Below are positions 59,632 through 64,000 of a DNA stretch of 64,000 nucleotides, piece after piece (position 1 is the first letter of the stretch; each line of letters opens with the position of its first letter). Location: contig JAJFZO010000566.1 in assembly GCA_021397835.1 (NCBI GenBank), positions 9,506,898-9,570,897 on the forward strand. Direction: 5' to 3'. The position numbers were made by a program, and so were the translations under genes. A model generated the notes under the pieces. The model saw only the letters and a list, made by a program, of their open reading frames with translations, was not told where the DNA came from and made no database searches. This stretch comes from Moringa oleifera. Lineage: Eukaryota; Streptophyta; Magnoliopsida; Brassicales; Moringaceae.

Positions 59632-60224
59632 TTAGTGTGACTTACAAGGGTTCTTCATGGAAAGCTTTGCAGTTAATGATCGAAAAAGTAACCAAATCTC
59701 ATCACGCTTTTTAGTTCATCTTAGTAGTACAAGGAAAAAGCCTATGTAGTGGGTTCGACTATTACGAAAAGTGCACATTAATTATCAACTAGCTAATTTT
59801 CATTCAAGTGACTTAATCTACTATGATATTTTTTTGACGATCTTGATTGAATGAATTAACTATTTCATGTTATAGAAATGTAATCGACTATATGACATCT
59901 CTTTTTTAAGTGCGAGAGATTGTAAGGGTCATATTTGTCTTGTTTGAAAGATGGGAACGAAAGAACAACTCTCACAATACATTTCTAAAGCCTAGAACAG
60001 AAGGAGAAAGCGCTAACAAGCTATTCAGTTGATCTCAAAGAGCTAACCTCAATGAAAAGTGGCAATGTAAGCATTTAAAGCAACAACAGCTGAACTAATG
60101 TATCAAGTTTCTGATACAACATTTCTAGTTTATCCTGAAGCAACATTTCTCAAATTAGCATTCCCACAAACAGAGGATGAAACCCTTAGTTATTCATTCT
60201 AATGAGGGTTTATGAATCACTAAA
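59632..60224. other. Decayed duplicated DNA, copy B
   Basis: Counterpart of about 18178-18790. No gene is recognised. Confidence 0.3.
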
Positions 60225-60470
60225 TCAAGCCTTTTTAGCCACATCTAAATTGGTATCCTTATCCATATCTTTATTTGTAGGGGCATCAAAATCTAAATCT
60301 ATAAAAAGAATTAGGGAATCCCCATTCGTACCTGTATTGGCTAAATCTAGCATAGTGGGTCTTGTTTTGATATGAGAATAAATCTCTTTAAAAGGCATCT
60401 CGATGGAAGAAGATTGAGAACCATAAAGCGAGCATAAAAATGTTAGTACAAACAACTCATAGACACGCAT
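60225..60470 (-). pseudogene. Unidentified 81-codon frame, open only in copy B
   Basis: The frame starts MRVYELFVLTFLCSLYGSQS, a signal-peptide-like hydrophobic N terminus, then SSSIEMPFKEIYSHIKTRP and an acidic tail (DKDTNLDVAKKA). The copy A counterpart (about 18820-19050, minus) encodes the same start and end (MRVYVSC, KNMDKDTDLDMARKA) but is frameshifted in between. Product unknown. Confidence 0.3.
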
Positions 60471-62086
60471 GATAAGGTGTGTGGGGCCAATTAAGCCACC
60501 ACTTTTACTATATATAGGTCCAGATGATATAAGAGCCTATTAACTTTGCAAGGGACAAAATAAGTAAGGTAGAAATTAAGTTAAGCATAAAATTTTTAAG
60601 AATTAGAGGATCGAACTTCTTAATACTTGCTAGGAACCAATGCAATTAGGATAAAAGCTTGCCATGACTTCCAAGCAAGCTGTGTCAGGTAATAGTTCTT
60701 GATGTGCTAACCTAGTAACACACCACTACTCTAAACTTAATCTATTTGAATAGCTTGAAATGCTCTTATCTAAGCTAGCCATTACATTTAGAGGTTGATC
60801 GATAAGAGATGTTACTTCCTTTTAATCAATACTGAGAATGCCACGCCACCCACAAGAACTTTATTTCACTATACTATTTTTTTTATTGTATTTTCTTTGC
60901 TTGCATAACTATTAAGCTGAAGCTTGGCTAGTTGATCCTTTATTTATAACTCCAAGCGAAGAAGTCTATGTATTCCATAAGGAAATAGATTGAATTAGAG
61001 TTTTCAACCTTAACTTATGTCAGTGAAGCATTTGATGAACATGGGCTTACGGATTGTCCTCAACACCTAAATTTTTCTATTAACTTCATCCTTAGTGGGT
61101 AGGAGAAAGAAGATAGCATACAAATATCAAGTGAAGCAAGGTGAAGCACTCTTCGAACCAAAATAAGTATATAAAACGATTTAAACTAGTAACAATAACC
61201 AACTGATTATGAGGGTTGGCCAAGCAAATGGCATAAAAGATCGTTAACTCTTATTGTTATTACAAGCCTAAAGGCAAATGGTGGAACATTAATCCAAAGA
61301 ACAAGTACTGTACAAAGCCCTTCCTCCATGAAAGAAAGGATCAGATAGAATGTAGAAAAGCTAAGATAAAGCCGCTTCCTTAATCACTCAGGTACGACTT
61401 TGTTAAGTAAATTAACTCTATCTTTACTATTAGCCATGGCAGGCATAATTTGCTTAAGCTCTTTAAAGCCTTTCATGCCTCGCTTCACTAGTGCTTTTTG
61501 CTAGATCTTTTTTGAAGCAACAAGAATTCTTTTCTTATGAAAAGGTCTTATTTTCTTGTATGGGCTTTCCCCAAGGTGTATGTAATAAGTCTTTCCTAGC
61601 GAAGTCTTAAGATCTCATGGCTTAGTAATCTATAGACGCTTCAAATGAAGCCAAATCTGCTAAACAGGACAATCCACTAATCTAGATAAGTGAGTTGGTA
61701 TATAACCAAAGGAAGAACAAAGGGAAAACTCGACCAAAAGATGGGCTAACCTAAGCACCCATGAAGAGAGATTTTGAACATTGAAAAAAGTATGTAAAAG
61801 GCCTACAACGAACCTATTGTTGTTTTTTTCTTATGCATTCAACCATCCTATGGTCAAGCTTTGGACGAAGCTGAGCTTGGTCCCTTGGTAACCTTTTCTC
61901 TTTTGTTAAGGAGACTTGTCAACGATGGTGGTTAGCGAAGCAGATCTTTCCCCTTTATCTTGAATAACTAGTGTCATTAGCCTCCTGGTCCATATTGGAT
62001 TTGGGGGAGTGATGTCATGACTTTCAAAAAATTACTAGTTTTCGTGAGACATGACTTTAAGAAAAAGATAAATGCAACTTTTAGGG
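60471..62086. other. Decayed duplicated DNA, copy B
   Basis: Counterpart of about 19051-20834, lacking the ~159 bases present in copy A. No gene is recognised. Confidence 0.3.
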
Positions 62087-62390
62087 CACTACAAAAAAAT
62101 TTAAAAATAGTGACATAATATAGTGATTGATTTTATCAATCGCTAAATAATGATAGAATAATGACAGATTTACTACAGAATAAAAATTTTACCACAGGGA
62201 TGAAATAATGACAGATTAGCAACACATATTAGTGACAAACGCTATCTTCATCTTTAAATTTATTTTTAATTCATTTATTTTAATTTTTAATCAACATAAA
62301 AACAAATCAACGATCAAATTTTAATTAATAGCTAATCAAAGATCTAGAGACTATAATGCTTCGGTCATTATGTAGGCAATGCAGCCTAGT
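62087..62390. mobile_element. CACTA-like left terminus beside the GC-rich array, copy B
   Basis: CACTACAAAAAAATTT begins at 62087 after AGGG, with subterminal motifs (AGTGACATAATATAGTGATT, CAATCGCTAAATAATGA). It is better preserved than copy A's terminus at 20835. No right terminus was found. Confidence 0.68.
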
Positions 62391-62399
62391 GACCACTCT

Positions 62400-63550
62400 A
62401 TGGGCAGTCACGAAGGCTGCAAGCTTGCTGCCTTCGAAGCAAGCCATGGCCACAAACTTAATTATTGTCTTTGAAGCTAGCAAGCTGGCCGCCTTCAAAG
62501 GCTACCTTCGTAGGTAGCCATGCATGGCAGCTGCAGAAGCAAGTTGGTCGTCATCATGTCACCTTGGAAGGCAGCAATGCATGGCCATCGTTAAAGGAAG
62601 CTGGCCGCCAACTTGCTGCCTTCGAAGGCACCATGCATGGCCGTTGGTCGGGGAAGCAAGCTGGTGGCACAAGCAAGCTGGCGGTTAACTTGCTGCCTTC
62701 GAAGGCAGCCATGCAACAATCTAGTCGCCATGTATAGCCGCAAGCTTATTGCCTTAATTCGAAGGTTACCATGCATAGGCGCTCCATGGCCATAACCTTG
62801 AAGGTGACTACGATGGCCATGAAAAAGGCAGCCATGGCCTTCAAAGTGGCAGCGATGGTCGTGAAGGTTGCTGTGGCCTTCAAAGGCGACTACCATGGTC
62901 ACAAAAGAGGCAGCCACGGTCGCCCATGAAGGCAGCCACTGGCACGCATGAAGTAGCCACGGGCACCCACGAAGGCAGCCATGGGCACCTACGAATGCAG
63001 CGACGGGCACCCATGAAGGCAGCCATCGTTCTTACGAAGGTAGACAAAGGCATCCACGAAGGTAGCCACGGCCTTTAAAGATGGCAGCCATGGCCTTCGA
63101 AGGTGGCAGCCATGGCCTTAAAGGTGACAGTCATGGCCTTCGATGGCAGCAACCATGGCCTTTAGGGGCAGCAACGATGGCCAACGTGACAGGGAAGCAG
63201 CCATGACTGCCTTGAAAGCCTCCATGCATGGCCATGAAGGCAGCCATGGCTGCCCAAAAGGCCTCCATGCATGGCCATGAATGCAGCCATTGTCGTAGCC
63301 AAAGCGTCCATGCATGGCCACAAAGGCAGCCATGCCTATCACCAGAGCGTTCATGCATGGCTGCAATGGCAGCCATGGCCTTCGAAGGTGGCAACAATGG
63401 CTATCGCGAAAGTGTCCATGAGTGGCCGCGAAGGCAACTGGGATTCCAATTTGGTAGCCATGGCCTTCTAAGGTAGTAGCCACAGCCACTGCGAAAGCGC
63501 TCATGCATAGCCTCGAAGGTGGTAACCATGGTCATGAAGGCATTGCTACC
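62400..63550. repeat. GC-rich degenerate tandem array, copy B
   Basis: Units built on GGCAGCCATGGCC, CCATGCATGGCC and CCTTCGAAGG, as in 21140-22405. Unit order is similar overall but the number of units differs locally. Overlapping open frames on both strands result from the composition and are not called as genes. Confidence 0.85.
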
Positions 63551-64000
63551 TTCAGTTGATTTTACTGTCATTATGAAGGCGACGATGGACTGCAGTTCCA
63601 TTGCTAGATTTCACTTCTAGCGACCACCGCTTACTTTCGTTACTAAGTGCTTATAAATTAAAAGTCTTTTTTTTCCTTTCGAGCGAGTGTCGTTTCCTTT
63701 TGCCCCATTTCTATTATTGTCTCCACTTCTGTCTTCTTAAACTGTTTTCTTTTTGCCCACTCCATTTCCTCTCTAACTTTATTTTTGTCTCTGCATCTAT
63801 AAATACACACGATTCTTAAATTTTTCATTTCACCAGAGAGCGACACTGTTTTTCCCCTATTTATCTTGCTACTTCAAGGCCAAATCTTTACCGATCCCTC
63901 CCTGTTCGACGTCTTGGTGTGTACCATTTTTTTCCACTGTGAACAGGCATATTCTCTTTCCTATTTACTTGATAATTCGTGAAGTTAATTGTTGAAATTA
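63551..64000 (+). promoter_or_regulatory. Possible promoter region with TATA box at 63798-63805
   Basis: Outside the duplication, pyrimidine-rich DNA leads to TATAAATA at 63798, embedded in CTCTGCATCTATAAATACAC. A pyrimidine/A-rich leader follows, which is the layout of a plant RNA polymerase II core promoter. A gene or LTR, if present, would lie beyond the right edge. TATA-like strings are common in AT-rich DNA, so this is tentative. Confidence 0.3.

Larger units (their letters stand above)
48413..63550. repeat. Copy B of the ~15-kb direct duplication
   Basis: Collinear with 7132-22415 in the same orientation. The left limit is where homology with copy A stops, inside the complete CACTA element; here the sequence continues leftward as the rest of that element. 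The right limit lies near the end of the GC-rich array, after which copy A enters matR and copy B does not. Confidence 0.85.

Noticed and set aside
1..64000. That the window is a functioning plant mitochondrial genome
   Set aside because: ccmFN, matR and all tRNAs are damaged beyond what RNA editing could repair, and nuclear-type MULE and CACTA elements are inserted and duplicated.

Overview
The window looks like plant (eudicot-type) nuclear DNA, made mostly of old, decayed mitochondrial DNA (a NUMT) later hit by DNA transposons and internally duplicated. I see no intact protein-coding gene. Three landmarks support a mitochondrial origin: a full-length but broken ccmFN (44011-45705, minus), part of the nad1-intron maturase matR (about 22415-23465, minus), and the angiosperm mitochondrial tRNA trio trnS-trnF-trnP (minus), present twice. 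Stops such as CAG to TAG and CGA to TGA, lost start codons, mutated anticodons and frameshifts argue against a functional mitochondrial genome. They fit long C-to-T decay in methylated nuclear DNA.

Layout. 1-3137 is one arm of an inverted repeat whose other arm is 32590-35655. 3138-7131 is transposon-derived: a CACTA-like terminus at 3138, three 182-bp tandem units at 4181-4746, a perfect 28-bp palindrome at 5127-5154, AT-rich DNA, and a second CACTA-like terminus ending at 7131. 7132 to about 22415 is copy A of a direct duplication; copy B is 48413 to about 63550. Each copy holds, in order, a CACTA-type element end, a broken Mutator-like (MULE) transposase gene, trnP/trnF/trnS relics, several kilobases of unidentified DNA with a few reading frames shared by both copies, another CACTA-like left terminus, and a GC-rich tandem array. 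22415-32589 (matR, then unidentified DNA) and 35656-46550 (unidentified DNA, then ccmFN) are single-copy. The last 450 bases lie outside the duplication and carry a possible TATA box.

The parts do not form a working pathway. The story is one of genome evolution: mitochondrial DNA arrived in the nucleus, transposons inserted, a segment of about 15 kb was duplicated, and both copies decayed. I found no convincing new biological system. The points most worth a second look are the coincidence of two repeat boundaries with CACTA-type termini, the paired GC-rich arrays, the 182-bp units with a nearly preserved frame, and the unidentified frames shared by the duplicates. Percent identities were not calculated; comparisons were by eye.
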